Below are positions 1 through 11,811 of a stretch of DNA of 64,000 nt, piece after piece. Position 1 is the stretch's first letter; every line of letters starts with the position of its first letter. The notes under the pieces were generated by a model. That model was not told the DNA's origin and made no database searches. It saw nothing but the letters and a program-made list of their open reading frames with translations. A program made the position numbers and the translations under genes. Source of the stretch: Actinomycetota bacterium (lineage in GTDB: Bacteria > Actinomycetota > Aquicultoria > Subteraquimicrobiales > UBA9087); assembly GCA_030019215.1 (NCBI GenBank), contig JASEEZ010000005.1:1-64000 (forward strand), in the 5' to 3' direction.

Positions 1-130
1 TAGAATGGGGTTAAGGAGAGACGTCTTGAATTTCAACTAACAAAGGGACAACCCCGTTACTGAAGCTATTTCTCATTACAATCGGAAGAGGGGATGCTTA
101 AGAAAGGCAGTTCATGAATGGGAGCAGACG

Positions 131-361
131 ATGGATTTGGAATATCTTGGGAAAACCATATTGATGTTTGCGCTCATCCTTTTGATCGTCGGCGGCATGT
201 TCTATCTTCTGGGCAAGGGTTTTGAGGTGAAGCGTTTACCCGGGGATATTCTCTATCGCAGGGGAGGCTTCACCTTTTATTTTCCCCTCGGGGCGTGCAT
301 CGTAATCAGTCTAGTCTTGACCGTCCTTCTCAATCTTCTCTTTATCATCCTAAGACGTTAA
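131..361 (+). CDS. DUF2905-like small membrane protein
   Basis: 76 aa, two hydrophobic segments around 'KRLPGDILYRRGGFTFYFPLG'; directly upstream of queA. Confidence 0.8.
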   Translation: MDLEYLGKTILMFALILLIVGGMFYLLGKGFEVKRLPGDILYRRGGFTFYFPLGACIVISLVLTVLLNLLFIILRR

Positions 362-382
362 TCCTCCATCGGCTGGTGTCTT

Positions 383-1417
383 ATGAAGGTCAGCGAATTT
401 GACTACCATCTTCCCGAAGAATTCATCGCTCAAAGACCCATTGAGCCCCGCGACGCTTCGCGTTTGTTGGTGATCGATCGCTTGGCGGGTTGCTTTGAGC
501 ACGCCATATTCCATGATCTACCACGTTATCTCGACCCCGGGGATTGCCTGGTTGTCAACGATACCCGCGTCCTACCGGCCAGGCTTCTGGGTTGTAAGAA
601 GGAAACTGGCGGGAAGGTGGAGATTTTGCTCCTGCGTGAGCTAGGGGATGGCAGGTGGGAGGCACTGGTCAGACCCGGAAGAAGGCTGGCGCCTGGAGTG
701 AAGATAACGTTTGGGCAAAGGGAGCTCGCCGGACGCATCGAGGCTCGTCTCCCCGGCGGGAGGAGAATAATCTCGTTTGACTGTACCGGCGACTTTATGA
801 CCGTTTTGCATAAGTTGGGAAAGGTCCCGCTTCCCCCCTACATCCACGAGGAGTTGGTGGACGGAGAGCGTTATCAGACTATCTTTGCTAGGAAGGAAGA
901 GTCGGTTGCTGCTCCCACCGCCGCTCTGCATTTCACTCCCGTCTTGTTGAAAAAGATCGAGGAGATGGGGGTTCACATTGCCACTGTTACCCTGCGAGTG
1001 GGTCTGGATACCTTTCGCCCTATTCGCGAGGAGGAGGTCGAGGAGCACGGAATTCATCGGGAGCACTTTAAAGTGGACGGGAGTTCGGCTAAACTTATCA
1101 ACCGAGCCATCAAGGAAAGCAAGAGAATCCTCGCGGTCGGCACCACGTCGGCGAGGGTGTTGGAGGCGGTGGCCATCAAAGAAGGGCGAAGGACGAAGGT
1201 CGAGGCGAAGGAGGGGGAAACAGATTTATTCATCTATCCGGGATACGAGTTCAAGGTGGTGGATGCCCTGATAACCAATTTTCATCTCCCGAGGTCCACT
1301 CTGCTTTTGCTCGTTTCCGCTTTCGCCGGGCGTGATTTGATTATGAGGGCTTATCAGGAAGCCATCGAGAGGCGCTATCGATTTTTTAGTTTTGGGGACG
1401 CAATGCTTATTCTGTGA
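383..1417 (+). CDS. queA: S-adenosylmethionine:tRNA ribosyltransferase-isomerase
   Basis: MKVSEFDYHLPEEFIAQRPIEPRDASRLLV start, 'VAAPTAALHFT', 'ITNFHLPRSTLLLLVSAFAG'. Confidence 0.97.
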   Translation: MKVSEFDYHLPEEFIAQRPIEPRDASRLLVIDRLAGCFEHAIFHDLPRYLDPGDCLVVNDTRVLPARLLGCKKETGGKVEILLLRELGDGRWEALVRPGRRLAPGVKITFGQRELAGRIEARLPGGRRIISFDCTGDFMTVLHKLGKVPLPPYIHEELVDGERYQTIFARKEESVAAPTAALHFTPVLLKKIEEMGVHIATVTLRVGLDTFRPIREEEVEEHGIHREHFKVDGSSAKLINRAIKESKRILAVGTTSARVLEAVAIKEGRRTKVEAKEGETDLFIYPGYEFKVVDALITNFHLPRSTLLLLVSAFAGRDLIMRAYQEAIERRYRFFSFGDAMLIL

Positions 1418-1419
1418 GA

Positions 1420-2712
<1,293 letters not shown>

Positions 2713-2800
2713 AGGAACTTTGCTCGCCGTCGCGAAGCTTTGGCGAAGCACGGCGGGAGGATATGGAACGTAAAAGGAAAATCGAGAAGGAGTGGTAAAG

Positions 2801-3070
2801 ATGCAAGCGGGTCAGTATTCCTCCATCATCTGGTTTGCCGTTTTAATAGGGGTGTTTTATTTTTTGTTAATCCGCCCCCAGCAGCAGAGGACGAGGGAGC
2901 ACCAGAGGCTCATCTCCGAACTGCAGGTGGGTGATAGGGTGGTGACCATCGGGGGGATTCATGGTACGGTTAGGTCCATCTTCGATGATACGGTCTCCCT
3001 TCAGGTAACCGAGGATGTGCAGATGACTTTTTCAAAGAATGCCATGGCTCGAAGGGCGGGAGGCGAATGA
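2801..3070 (+). CDS. yajC: Preprotein translocase subunit YajC
   Basis: MQAGQYSSIIWFAVLIGVFYFLLIRPQQQRTREHQ; SD AGGAG upstream of ATG 2801 (listed ORF starts at 2792). Confidence 0.95.
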   Translation: MQAGQYSSIIWFAVLIGVFYFLLIRPQQQRTREHQRLISELQVGDRVVTIGGIHGTVRSIFDDTVSLQVTEDVQMTFSKNAMARRAGGE

Positions 3071-3744
3071 TAAAAGAAACGGGTGGTGTGACCCTCGATG
3101 ATGTCAAAGAGGATCCAAGTGTCACCGCTTACATGACTCAGGCGGATAAGTTCATGGAGGCAATCGGCTACACGGAGCACGGCGAACGCCATGCTGGTCT
3201 TGTGGCGAATATCGCTAGGAATATCCTAACCCGGCTTTCCTATTCGGAAAGGGAAGCTGAACTGGCTGCCATCGCCGGCTATCTACACGATATAGGGAAC
3301 GTGGTCGGACGCGATCTTCATGGGACGGCTTCTGCCCTCATCACTAAGGGTGTTCTGGAAAGACATGGGATGAAAACACAAGAGATTGCTACTGTAATGA
3401 ATGCCATCGGCAATCACGAGGAGGAAAATGGCCTGGTGACTAGCGAGGTTTGTGCCGCTTTGATCTTGGCGGACAAGTCTGATGTGCATAAAACCCGCGT
3501 TCGCAATCCGGATATGGTTACCTTCGATATACATGATAGGGTCAATTATGCGGCCCAGCGCAGTTTCTTGCGGGTCGACGAGACCAAAAAACAAATCTGT
3601 CTGGAGATAAAAATCGACACCAACATAAGTCAGGTTATGGAATATTTTGAGATATTTCTCTCTCGCATGGTTATGTGCCGAAGGGCGGCTGAATTTTTGA
3701 ATTGCACCTTTAGCTTGGTCATCAACAATGTTAAGCTCCTGTAA
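3067..3744 (+). CDS. HD-domain phosphohydrolase
   Basis: 'EHGERHAGLVANIAR', 'IAGYLHDIGNVVGRDLHGTASA'; start overlaps yajC stop. Confidence 0.8.
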   Translation: MIKETGGVTLDDVKEDPSVTAYMTQADKFMEAIGYTEHGERHAGLVANIARNILTRLSYSEREAELAAIAGYLHDIGNVVGRDLHGTASALITKGVLERHGMKTQEIATVMNAIGNHEEENGLVTSEVCAALILADKSDVHKTRVRNPDMVTFDIHDRVNYAAQRSFLRVDETKKQICLEIKIDTNISQVMEYFEIFLSRMVMCRRAAEFLNCTFSLVINNVKLL

Positions 3745-4008
3745 TTAGCTACCAGGAACCAGCTACCAGGGTGAAAAACAGTCAAGAGTCAGAAGCCAAA
3801 AGTCATGAGTCAAGGGTTAAGGGATGAAGGGCAAAGAAAGTTAGGAATATAGGGCAAAGAAAGTTAGGAATATAGGGGTGAAGGGGTTATTTTCCTAGTT
3901 TCCTGATTTCCTGACTTCCTGAATTTCTTGTTTCCAAGTTTCCTGGTTTTCATCCGACATCCGACCTCTGTCATCCGACAAGATTGAGAACCAGGAACCA
4001 GAAAAGGA
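3745..4008. repeat. Heptanucleotide quasi-repeat array (H2)
   Basis: accagga/accagct; tcaagag-tcagaag-ccaaaag-tcatgag-tcaaggg; ttcctag/ttcctga; catccga units. Confidence 0.75.
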
Positions 4009-4016
4009 GGATGGAT

Positions 4017-5267
4017 TTGACCAACAAACAAAAATATCTTCTCGCCCTGGGATTTGTTTTTGTCTTGCTCGGTGCCGCTGTTTACGGACTCTTTGTTAGG
4101 CCACCCAAGCTTGGATTAGATTTACGAGGCGGGTTACACGTGGTTCTCACCGCCAGGGAGAAACCGGGTGCTCCCGTCACCGAGGAAGCGATGGAGCAGA
4201 CCAAACGCATCATCGACCAGCGAGTGAATAGGCTGGGAGTGGCGGAGCCCGGTATTGAACGACAGGGCGGAAGAAACATAATGGTTCAACTTCCGGGAGT
4301 TAAGGAGCCGCAAAAGGCGTTGGAGGTCATCGGCAAAACGGCTCTGCTGGAATTTAAACCAGTTCTGAATTTCGACGAGGAGGAAAAGAAGTACGTTTTG
4401 GGACCAACCTTGCTCACGGGTAAGGCTTTGAGTGGCGCCAAGGTGGGTGAGGATGAGCTGGGCAGGCCCGCGGTGGACATCACTTTTAATAAGGAGGGAG
4501 CCAAAAAGTTTGATGAGATAGCGAAGGAATTCTATCAAAAGCAGCTGGCGATAGTCCTCGATAACGTCGTGATGTCTGCCCCCGTTATCCAGTCGACCAA
4601 GTATGGGGGAAAAGCTCAGATCACTGGCGATTTTACCATCGATGAGGCGAGACGCTTGGTTGTGGTGCTCCAATACGGTGCTCTTCCCGTCGAACTCGAA
4701 ATATCGGAGACCAGGGTGGTTGGTCCCACCTTGGGTCACGACTCCCTCATCGCTGGCCTGAGGGCGGGCATCATCGGATTAATTTTGGTCGCCCTTTTCA
4801 TGCTCGGTTTTTACCGGGTGCTTGGCTTTCTTTCCTGGCTCACCTTGACCGTTTTCGCTGTTCTCTTGGGTGGTCTCCTGGTGCTCGTGAATGCCACCTT
4901 AACTTTACCTGGGATAGCCGGTATCATCCTCATGATCGGTGTGGCCGCTGACTCCAGCATTATCGTCTTTGAGAGAATTAAAGAGGAGGCGAGAGGGGGT
5001 AAAACTATTAGAACCGCGATGGACACTGGCTTTACTCACGGCTTTCGAACCTTTTTGGATGCGGATCTGGTTGCCCTCACCACCGCAATCATCCTTTTCT
5101 GGTTCGGTGTCGGCCCGGTGCGTGGTTTTGCTCTTACTCTAATGCTGGGCATTGCCTGTGACATATTTACTTCTCTCTTCTTCACGCGTTCTGTTCTGGG
5201 CTTACTCGCCCGAACCAGGCTGGTGAAGAAACCTCGGCTTTTAGGTATGAGGGGGGAAGTCGAATGA
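4017..5267 (+). CDS. secD: Protein translocase subunit SecD
   Basis: 'PKLGLDLRGGLHVVLTAR', 'LGHDSLIAGLRAGIIGLILVALFML', 'DADLVALTTAIILFWFGVGPVRGFALTLMLGI'; TTG 4017 has better SD spacing (AGGAGG) than ATG 4011. Confidence 0.95.
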   Translation: MTNKQKYLLALGFVFVLLGAAVYGLFVRPPKLGLDLRGGLHVVLTAREKPGAPVTEEAMEQTKRIIDQRVNRLGVAEPGIERQGGRNIMVQLPGVKEPQKALEVIGKTALLEFKPVLNFDEEEKKYVLGPTLLTGKALSGAKVGEDELGRPAVDITFNKEGAKKFDEIAKEFYQKQLAIVLDNVVMSAPVIQSTKYGGKAQITGDFTIDEARRLVVVLQYGALPVELEISETRVVGPTLGHDSLIAGLRAGIIGLILVALFMLGFYRVLGFLSWLTLTVFAVLLGGLLVLVNATLTLPGIAGIILMIGVAADSSIIVFERIKEEARGGKTIRTAMDTGFTHGFRTFLDADLVALTTAIILFWFGVGPVRGFALTLMLGIACDIFTSLFFTRSVLGLLARTRLVKKPRLLGMRGEVE

Positions 5268-6154
5268 AATTTGATTTTGTGGGCAGAAAGAAGATCTGGT
5301 TTACGCTCTCGGCGGTTGTTATTCTCGTTGGCTTGACTGCCCTGCTTTTTCGCGGCTTGAACTTTGGGATAGAGTTTAAAGGCGGCACTCTCCTTGATCT
5401 TGAGTTTGAGAGAAAGGTAGATGTTGGGGAGGTAAGAAGCGTACTCAAGGGCTATGGGCTAGAAAAGAGTGTCATTCAACCTCTTGGTGGAAATGAGATG
5501 CTCATCCGCTCCCGCAGTCTCTCCAGGGAAGTTCAAGAAAAAGTTCTTGATGCCCTCGAGACGAAGCTGGGTGTGAAGGAGATTCGCTCCATCCAGAGCG
5601 TGGGGCCCGGTTGGGGTTCTCACATCACTCGTGCGGCCATCATCGCCCTGAGCTTGTGTCTCGTTTGTTTGTTGCTCTACATCAGTTTGCGTTTTGAGTT
5701 TAAGATGGCCATTTCCGCCATCGCAGCCCTTCTTCACGATATTTTGATCGCCGTTGGAGTATATGCGCTGGTGGGCAGACAGGTGACGCCCAACACGGTA
5801 GCAGCTCTTTTGACCATCCTTGGTTACTCTCTGTACGATACCATTGTGGTCTTTCACCGGGTTTTGGAGAATAGTAAGAGAATCAGGAAGCAGACCTATT
5901 CCAGCATGGTGAACGGTTCAATCAATCAGGTCCTTGTCCGAAACATTAACACTTCCTTGACTACCCTCGTGCCCATAACGACCCTTCTTTTGATCGGGGG
6001 GGAGACTTTGAAGGATTTTGCGTTTGTTCTTCTTGTTGGCGTTGCTTCAGGGACGTATTCCACCATCTTCACGGCGAGCCCAATTCTGGCGGTTTGGAAA
6101 GAGACAGAGCCCCGGCATAGGAGCTTGAGGAGGAAGTATGGTAAAATAAAGTGA
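5264..6154 (+). CDS. secF: Protein translocase subunit SecF
   Basis: 'LNFGIEFKGGTLLDLEF', 'LTILGYSLYDTIVVFHRVLEN'. Confidence 0.96.
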   Translation: MKFDFVGRKKIWFTLSAVVILVGLTALLFRGLNFGIEFKGGTLLDLEFERKVDVGEVRSVLKGYGLEKSVIQPLGGNEMLIRSRSLSREVQEKVLDALETKLGVKEIRSIQSVGPGWGSHITRAAIIALSLCLVCLLLYISLRFEFKMAISAIAALLHDILIAVGVYALVGRQVTPNTVAALLTILGYSLYDTIVVFHRVLENSKRIRKQTYSSMVNGSINQVLVRNINTSLTTLVPITTLLLIGGETLKDFAFVLLVGVASGTYSTIFTASPILAVWKETEPRHRSLRRKYGKIK

Positions 6155-6184
6155 AAAAAATAACAAGACTGGTGGAGGTGGAGA

Positions 6185-6541
6185 ATGGACGAGGAAAAAG
6201 AAGGCTTGGTCGACAGGGGGATCCTTAAGGCTTTGGGTGCCTGGCTCCTCGTTCATGAAAAGGCGGATGACTTGATAAGAGAGGTCATAAGGGAGGGGAA
6301 GAAGACTCCCAAGGAGGCGAAGGATTTTGTGGATGAACTTTCAACCCGCGTTGATGAGGAGAAAGAGGAAATTAAGAGAGAGATAGGCGAAGTTACTCGG
6401 AGGTTTTTGAAAGAGACGGGAAGGGAAGCGGGCTTGGTCACTCGAGAAGATTTACAGGCTCTGGTGGAACGCATCGATTCGCTGGAGAAGCGGATTGATG
6501 AATTTGAGGGAGAGATGAAGATCAAGCGGGGCAAGAAGTAA
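6185..6541 (+). CDS. Phasin-like coiled-coil protein
   Basis: 118 aa charged helices, 'GRKTPKEAKDFVDEL..RVDEEKEEIKRE', 'LVTREDLQALVERIDSLEKRI'. Confidence 0.6.
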   Translation: MDEEKEGLVDRGILKALGAWLLVHEKADDLIREVIREGKKTPKEAKDFVDELSTRVDEEKEEIKREIGEVTRRFLKETGREAGLVTREDLQALVERIDSLEKRIDEFEGEMKIKRGKK

Positions 6542-6549
6542 GATGTATT

Positions 6550-6770
6550 ATTGACAAGATAGGTTAACACTATGGTCGGGTGAAGTACTCCGAAAACACG
6601 CGGTCGGCCTCGTTTCAGTTTAACGAGATTTTACTCTGGCCGCCGCTCGGGTCTCGCCCCGTCACAAGCTTTGACTCGACTTAAAGGTCTTCCCAGGCGG
6701 GACTGCGACACGGTTTTCTCCGCACTTTACCCTCCCTTTGCGAGTTTAAGTGTAAACTTGACTTGTTAAT
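6550..6770 (+). repeat. Structured intergenic element, family A copy 1
   Basis: Outer inverted repeat TTGACAAGATAGGTTAACACT / AGTGTAAACTTGACTTGTTAA; inner arms CCGAAAACACGCGGTCGGCC ... GGCCGCCGCTCGGGTCTCGCCCC ... CGACACGGTTTTCTCCG. Confidence 0.75.
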
Positions 6771-6833
6771 GGTGAGAGTTTTTTGGGTTCGCGCTTCTCG
6801 GGCGCGGACTACATTTGATGAGGAAAGGAGCCC

Positions 6834-8483
6834 GTGCTGGACAAGGGAAGAAGACGCAGGAATATTAAAAGGCTGGCCCAGATCTGTGAGATTGTCGTCA
6901 AGCATCGCTTGGGGTTTTTCATCGAAGAATATGGATTGGATCGCCTTCTGCCTTCGGCGAAAAGGGGCGAGAAGTTTGAAAAGCCACCTCGCATGGAGAT
7001 ACTGGCCGAAAGGGTGCGCTTGCTTCTGGAGGATCTCGGCCCCACCTTTATAAAGATCGGCCAGCTTTTGAGCGTTCGCCCCGATTTAGTTCCCCCTGAG
7101 GTTATATTCGAACTCGAAAAGCTTCAAGATCAGGCACCCCCTCTGGATTTTGAGGTCATTAAAGGGGTGACCGAGAAAGAGTTCAGAAAAGGAATCGACG
7201 ATGTTTTCCAGCTTTTTGACCCGGAGCCGATAGCCTCGGCTTCCATTGGTCAGGTTCACCGGGCAACCCTCGAGGACGGCCACGAAGTTGTGGTCAAAGT
7301 TCAGCGTCCGGAGGCGAAAAAGGTAATAGAATCCGATCTGGATTTGCTCTTCGTCCTGGCAAATAGGGTTAAGGACAGAATCAAATTCGTTGATATAGTG
7401 GGAGTTGTTCAGGAGTTCTCCGATTCCCTCCACCGGGAGCTGGACTATCGGGTGGAGGGGCGCCACGCTGATAGACTCAGATTCAATTTTCGCGGCGACC
7501 CCTTGATTAAAATCCCCGTCGTTTTCTGGAACTATACCACACAGCGGGTGCTCACCATGGAGTACATCGAGGGGACGAAGATCAGCGACATGGCCACTCC
7601 GGAGATGCTGGGCATCGATACCATCGCCTTGGCCGAGCATGGAGCCAAGGCTTTCATGAAGCAGGTGCTGGTGGATGGGTTCTTCCACGCCGATCTTCAT
7701 CCCTCCAACATTTTCATCACCCCCGATGGGAAGATTGCCTATCTCGATTTCGGAATGGCCGGCGAGATAAAAGAGGAAGCCAAGGAACCCATGGTCCGCT
7801 TACAGTTCGCTCTCATGAGGCGGGATGCGGATGAAATCGCCAAGCAGGCTCAGAATTTGGGGGCAGAGATATCCCCGGACAAGATATCGGAGATGAAGGG
7901 GGATTTAAGGAAGATACTGGACCAATATTATGGAAAAGCCTTGGGGGAGATGAAAGTCGATATCATTGGGAGGGAATTTCTGGGTTTGCTCTACCGTCAC
8001 CATATCAGGATCCCCAAGGACTATGCTCTTTTGGCCAAGGCCTTGATAACTGTAGAGGGCGTGGCGAAGTATCTTTATCCCCAGTTCAACATCTTCGAGA
8101 CGGCCAAACCGTATCTCTCCACCGTGCTCAAGGAAAAATATGCCCCTCGGATAGCTCTAGAAGAGGTCCGCGAAGAGCTAAAAAAGTATTTTCTCTATCT
8201 ATTGGATTATCCGAAACAGGTTCATGATATCCTGAGTCAGGCCAGGACCGGGGAGTTTCAGATCAAATACCGGCACATTGGTCTGGAGGGATTGATATCA
8301 AAGATTGAAACCGTCTCGAATCGACTCGCCATCAGCCTGGTTTTGGTTGCCCTCATCGTGAGCTCCTCTTTGGTAGTGGTTTTTGGTTCAAGGGGCCTCT
8401 GGTTGGGGATAGCCGGTTTTGCTTTGGCGGGTATTTTGTTTCTCTGGCTCCTCCTCTCCATTGCTGGCTCCAGACGTCCCTGA
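6834..8483 (+). CDS. ABC1/AarF/UbiB family atypical kinase
   Basis: 'LGPTFIKIGQLLSVRPDLVPPE', 'ASIGQVHRA', 'DGFFHADLHPSNIF', 'AYLDFGMAG'; GTG start. Confidence 0.92.
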   Translation: MLDKGRRRRNIKRLAQICEIVVKHRLGFFIEEYGLDRLLPSAKRGEKFEKPPRMEILAERVRLLLEDLGPTFIKIGQLLSVRPDLVPPEVIFELEKLQDQAPPLDFEVIKGVTEKEFRKGIDDVFQLFDPEPIASASIGQVHRATLEDGHEVVVKVQRPEAKKVIESDLDLLFVLANRVKDRIKFVDIVGVVQEFSDSLHRELDYRVEGRHADRLRFNFRGDPLIKIPVVFWNYTTQRVLTMEYIEGTKISDMATPEMLGIDTIALAEHGAKAFMKQVLVDGFFHADLHPSNIFITPDGKIAYLDFGMAGEIKEEAKEPMVRLQFALMRRDADEIAKQAQNLGAEISPDKISEMKGDLRKILDQYYGKALGEMKVDIIGREFLGLLYRHHIRIPKDYALLAKALITVEGVAKYLYPQFNIFETAKPYLSTVLKEKYAPRIALEEVREELKKYFLYLLDYPKQVHDILSQARTGEFQIKYRHIGLEGLISKIETVSNRLAISLVLVALIVSSSLVVVFGSRGLWLGIAGFALAGILFLWLLLSIAGSRRP

Positions 8484-8494
8484 TCATGGTCTGC

Positions 8495-8795
8495 ACATCT
8501 GTCGGATGTCAGATGGCTTATGGCTGATAGCTGATGGCAGATGGGTAAATGAAAAGTGAAGAGTGGAAAAATAAAAATGACAAATAAAAATGCTTTTAAA
8601 GCTTTAAACCATTCTTCATTTTTAGTTCTTAATTCCCAATTCTAGTGACTATCAACTGACCTCTGATCTTTCATCCCTCGTCCTTCGTCGTTTAACCTTG
8701 ACTCTCAATCTCTATGTATCTCCATGAATCTCCACAAATCTCCTCCCACTCAGCTCTAGCCCTTGACCCCTGACCCCTGGCAACTGTCCACGCTT
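8495..8795. repeat. Heptanucleotide quasi-repeat array with A/T-rich fold-back core (H3)
   Basis: ttatggc-tgatagc-tgatggc-agatggg; AATGAAAAGTGAAGAGTGG...AAAGCTTTAAACCATTCTTCATTTTTAGTTCTTAATTCC. Confidence 0.7.
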
Positions 8796-8869
8796 TGAAC
8801 TGTCATTTGATGCCTTTTTCCTATCCTAATCAGCAAGATTTTGGTAAAATTAAAACTACTGGAGGAAAA

Positions 8870-11035
8870 ATGAACGATATCAAGGGCCTGATAAGGAAAG
8901 TTAAAAAGTATAACCCTCAAGCTGAAGTAGAGAAAATTAAGCGTGCTTATGGCTTTGCTGGGGAGTCTCACCTCGATCAGTTTCGCAAATCAGGGGAAGA
9001 TTTTATCCTTCACCCCCTGGGGGTAGCTGATATCCTGGCTGATTTAGAAATGGATACAACGACCATCGTTGCCGCTCTTCTCCACGATGTGGTTGAGGAT
9101 GCCGGGAGGCCGCTAGCGGAGATAAGAACGGAGTTTGGCAAAGAGGTTTCCGATCTCATTGACGGGGTTACCAAGCTTGGCCGGATAGAGTTCGAGACCC
9201 AGGAAGAGCATCAAGCTGAAAATCTTCGCAAAATGCTAATCGCCATGGCCAAGGATATAAGGGTGATCCTGATTAAGCTGGCCGATCGGCTTCACAACAT
9301 GAGAACCCTTTCGCATCTTCCGGAGGAGAAACAAAAGCGCATTGCCCTGGAGACCCTGGAGATTTACGCTCCCCTTGCTCACCGTTTGGGTATTTCCCAG
9401 CTAAAGTGGGAGCTCGAAGATTTGGCCTTTTCGGTCTTGGAGCTCAAGAAATATGCTCAAATTGAGAAGATGGTGGCTGAGCGGAGGGTGGAAAGGGAAG
9501 AGTATATAAATGATGCAGTGAAAATTCTGAAGCGGGAGCTGAAGAAGGTTGGTATCAAATGTGAGGTTGTTGGGAGGGTAAAGCATTTTTACAGCATCTA
9601 CCAAAAAATGACGCAGCGAGGCAAGGAGTTCAGCGAAATCTATGATCTCTCCGCGGTTCGGGTGATTAGTGACTCTGTGGAAGACTGTTATGCTGCTCTG
9701 GGAATCATCCATTCTCTCTGGAAGCCCATCCCGGGCGGGTTTAAGGATTACATCGCTATGCCTAAATTCAACATGTATCAGTCCTTGCACACCGCTGTGA
9801 TTGGCCCAAGGGGTCGTCCTCTGGAGATTCAAATCCGCAGCAAACAGATGCATAGAACCGCAGAGTATGGCATCGCTGCCCACTGGCGCTATAAGGAGGG
9901 AAGCAGAGAGTGGGATAAGTTTGAGGAGCGTTTAGCCTGGTTGCGCCAGATGCTCGAGTGGCAGAGTGAATTGAAAGATCCACGCGAGTTCATGGAGAGC
10001 CTCAAGATAGATCTCTTTGAGGATGAGGTTTTTGTCTTCACACCCAAAGGAGACGTTCTCAGTCTGCCCGCAGGATCGACACCATTGGATTTTGCCTATG
10101 CCATTCATACCGACGTCGGTCATTCCTGTATTGGGGCTAAGGTGAACAATCAGATCGTTCCCATAGAATATAAACTCCAGATGGGAGATATCGTCGAGAT
10201 CTTGATCTCGAAGACCGCCACCGGACCGAGCCAGGACTGGTTGGGTATCATTAAAACATCGCGGGCCAGGAATAAGATAAAACAGTGGTTTAGCGAGGAG
10301 AGCAGGGAAGGAAATGAGCATCTTGGAAGGGAGGCATTTCAGAAAGCCCTTCGTCGACAGGGTTTGGGTCTGGCGAGCATCCCTCATGAATTGCTGGAGT
10401 CCATTGTCAAGGAGTTCAATTTCGTCGAGGCTGAAGATCTTTACGCAAGCATCGGAGCGGGGGAGACGTCGCCAAAGCAAGTTGTGACAAAGGTAATAAA
10501 TGCTTTAGCCAGGCAACGACCTACCGAGGAAGCTGAGGAGATCTCCATCGCCCCCCCCACTCGTCTTAAAAGGAGACCGGGTGCGGTTACCGGAGTGAGG
10601 GTTAAGGGGGTAAGCGGCGTTCTGGTTCGACTGGCTCGTTGCTGCAACCCGGTTCCCCAGGACGAGATAATTGGCTTTGTCACCCAAGGGAGGGGCATCT
10701 CCGTGCATCGCAAGGATTGCCCCAACACAAAACAGCTTATGAGATTCCCGGAGAAGTTGATTGAAGTGTTCTGGGATGTTAAGAAGCCGGGAATCTTTCA
10801 GGTGGAAATCCAGGTCGAAGCCATGGATAGGACGAAGTTGTTGAGGGATATCAGCACGGTGATAAGTGACGCTGGCGTCAATATTCTTTCGGCCAATGTG
10901 AGCACGACGAAAGACCACGTTGCCATCTTCAGATTCATTTTTGAGATAGGGAGTTTGGCTCACCTGGAGAATATATTAGCCAATATAAAAAAGATAGACA
11001 CTGTCTTCGACGCTTACAGGGTTTTGCCAGCCTGA
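8870..11035 (+). CDS. relA: (p)ppGpp synthetase/hydrolase, RelA/SpoT family
   Basis: HD 'ALLHDVVEDAG', 'DIYDLSAVRVI'-type synthetase, TGS 'LPAGSTPLDFAYAIHTDVGH', C-terminal ACT; ATG 8870 after SD GGAGG. Confidence 0.95.
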   Translation: MNDIKGLIRKVKKYNPQAEVEKIKRAYGFAGESHLDQFRKSGEDFILHPLGVADILADLEMDTTTIVAALLHDVVEDAGRPLAEIRTEFGKEVSDLIDGVTKLGRIEFETQEEHQAENLRKMLIAMAKDIRVILIKLADRLHNMRTLSHLPEEKQKRIALETLEIYAPLAHRLGISQLKWELEDLAFSVLELKKYAQIEKMVAERRVEREEYINDAVKILKRELKKVGIKCEVVGRVKHFYSIYQKMTQRGKEFSEIYDLSAVRVISDSVEDCYAALGIIHSLWKPIPGGFKDYIAMPKFNMYQSLHTAVIGPRGRPLEIQIRSKQMHRTAEYGIAAHWRYKEGSREWDKFEERLAWLRQMLEWQSELKDPREFMESLKIDLFEDEVFVFTPKGDVLSLPAGSTPLDFAYAIHTDVGHSCIGAKVNNQIVPIEYKLQMGDIVEILISKTATGPSQDWLGIIKTSRARNKIKQWFSEESREGNEHLGREAFQKALRRQGLGLASIPHELLESIVKEFNFVEAEDLYASIGAGETSPKQVVTKVINALARQRPTEEAEEISIAPPTRLKRRPGAVTGVRVKGVSGVLVRLARCCNPVPQDEIIGFVTQGRGISVHRKDCPNTKQLMRFPEKLIEVFWDVKKPGIFQVEIQVEAMDRTKLLRDISTVISDAGVNILSANVSTTKDHVAIFRFIFEIGSLAHLENILANIKKIDTVFDAYRVLPA

Positions 11036-11225
11036 TTGGCTGCCAGTTGCCGGCTACCAGCTACCAGGAACCAGTTGACGGTTCACGGTTGACAGCTGCT
11101 AAAATTAAAAATGAAAAACTAAAAATGAAGAATGGTTTAAGGATTTAAAAACATTTTTCACTTTTCATTCTACATTCTTCATTTCTGATATCCGTCATCC
11201 GACAAGATTGAGAGCCAGGAACAGG
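11036..11225. repeat. Heptanucleotide quasi-repeat array (H4)
   Basis: agttgcc-ggctacc-agctacc-aggaacc-agttgac-ggttcac-ggttgac-agctgct (phase kept), then aaaaatg-aaaaact-aaaaatg-aagaatg. Confidence 0.8.
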
Positions 11226-11252
11226 GAACCAGGAGCCGGAACGGGGGTATTT

Positions 11253-11702
11253 TTGAGAGCCGTTGTTCAGCGAGTCAAGCGTGGGGCAGTTTTGGTCGAA
11301 GATAAAGTCCTTGCTGAAATAGGGCAAGGACTTGTGGTTTTGCTGGGCGTTGCCGCCGATGATACCCCAGTCGATGCCAATTACATGGTGGATAAGATCG
11401 CTAATCTTAGGATCTTCGATGATGAGGAGGGGAAGTTGAACCTCTCCGTTGGGGAGGCAGGCGGCCGAGTCCTGATCGTATCCAATTTCACGCTCTATGG
11501 GGATTGTCGGAAGGGGAGACGTCCAAGCTTCACCGAGGCCGCTACTGCCACCGCGGCACGGGATCTTTGTAACATGGTTTTGGCCGGGTTTCGGAAAAAA
11601 GGGCTGGGCGTTTATGAGGGGAAATTTCAGGAGAGAATGATTGTGGAGATCATCAATGATGGTCCGGTCACTTTGCTTTTGGATAGTAAGAGGGAGCTCT
11701 AA
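11253..11702 (+). CDS. dtd: D-aminoacyl-tRNA deacylase
   Basis: '[15 protein letters not shown]', '[15 protein letters not shown]', '[18 protein letters not shown]'; TTG start 11253. Confidence 0.95.
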   Translation: MRAVVQRVKRGAVLVEDKVLAEIGQGLVVLLGVAADDTPVDANYMVDKIANLRIFDDEEGKLNLSVGEAGGRVLIVSNFTLYGDCRKGRRPSFTEAATATAARDLCNMVLAGFRKKGLGVYEGKFQERMIVEIINDGPVTLLLDSKREL

Positions 11703-11811
11703 ATCAAAGGCAAACTCAAAAGAGTTGTTATGGAAGGGTTCAAGGGTTCGAGGATTCAAGCGTTTTTCACTTGACCCCTAGAATCCTTGAATCCTAAAGT
11801 TTTCTTTGCTC

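Noticed and set aside
6185-6541. The 118-aa coiled-coil protein as an RsiG-type c-di-GMP-binding anti-sigma factor
   Set aside because: No E(X)3S(X)2R(X)3Q(X)3D motif; composition fits a phasin-like protein better.
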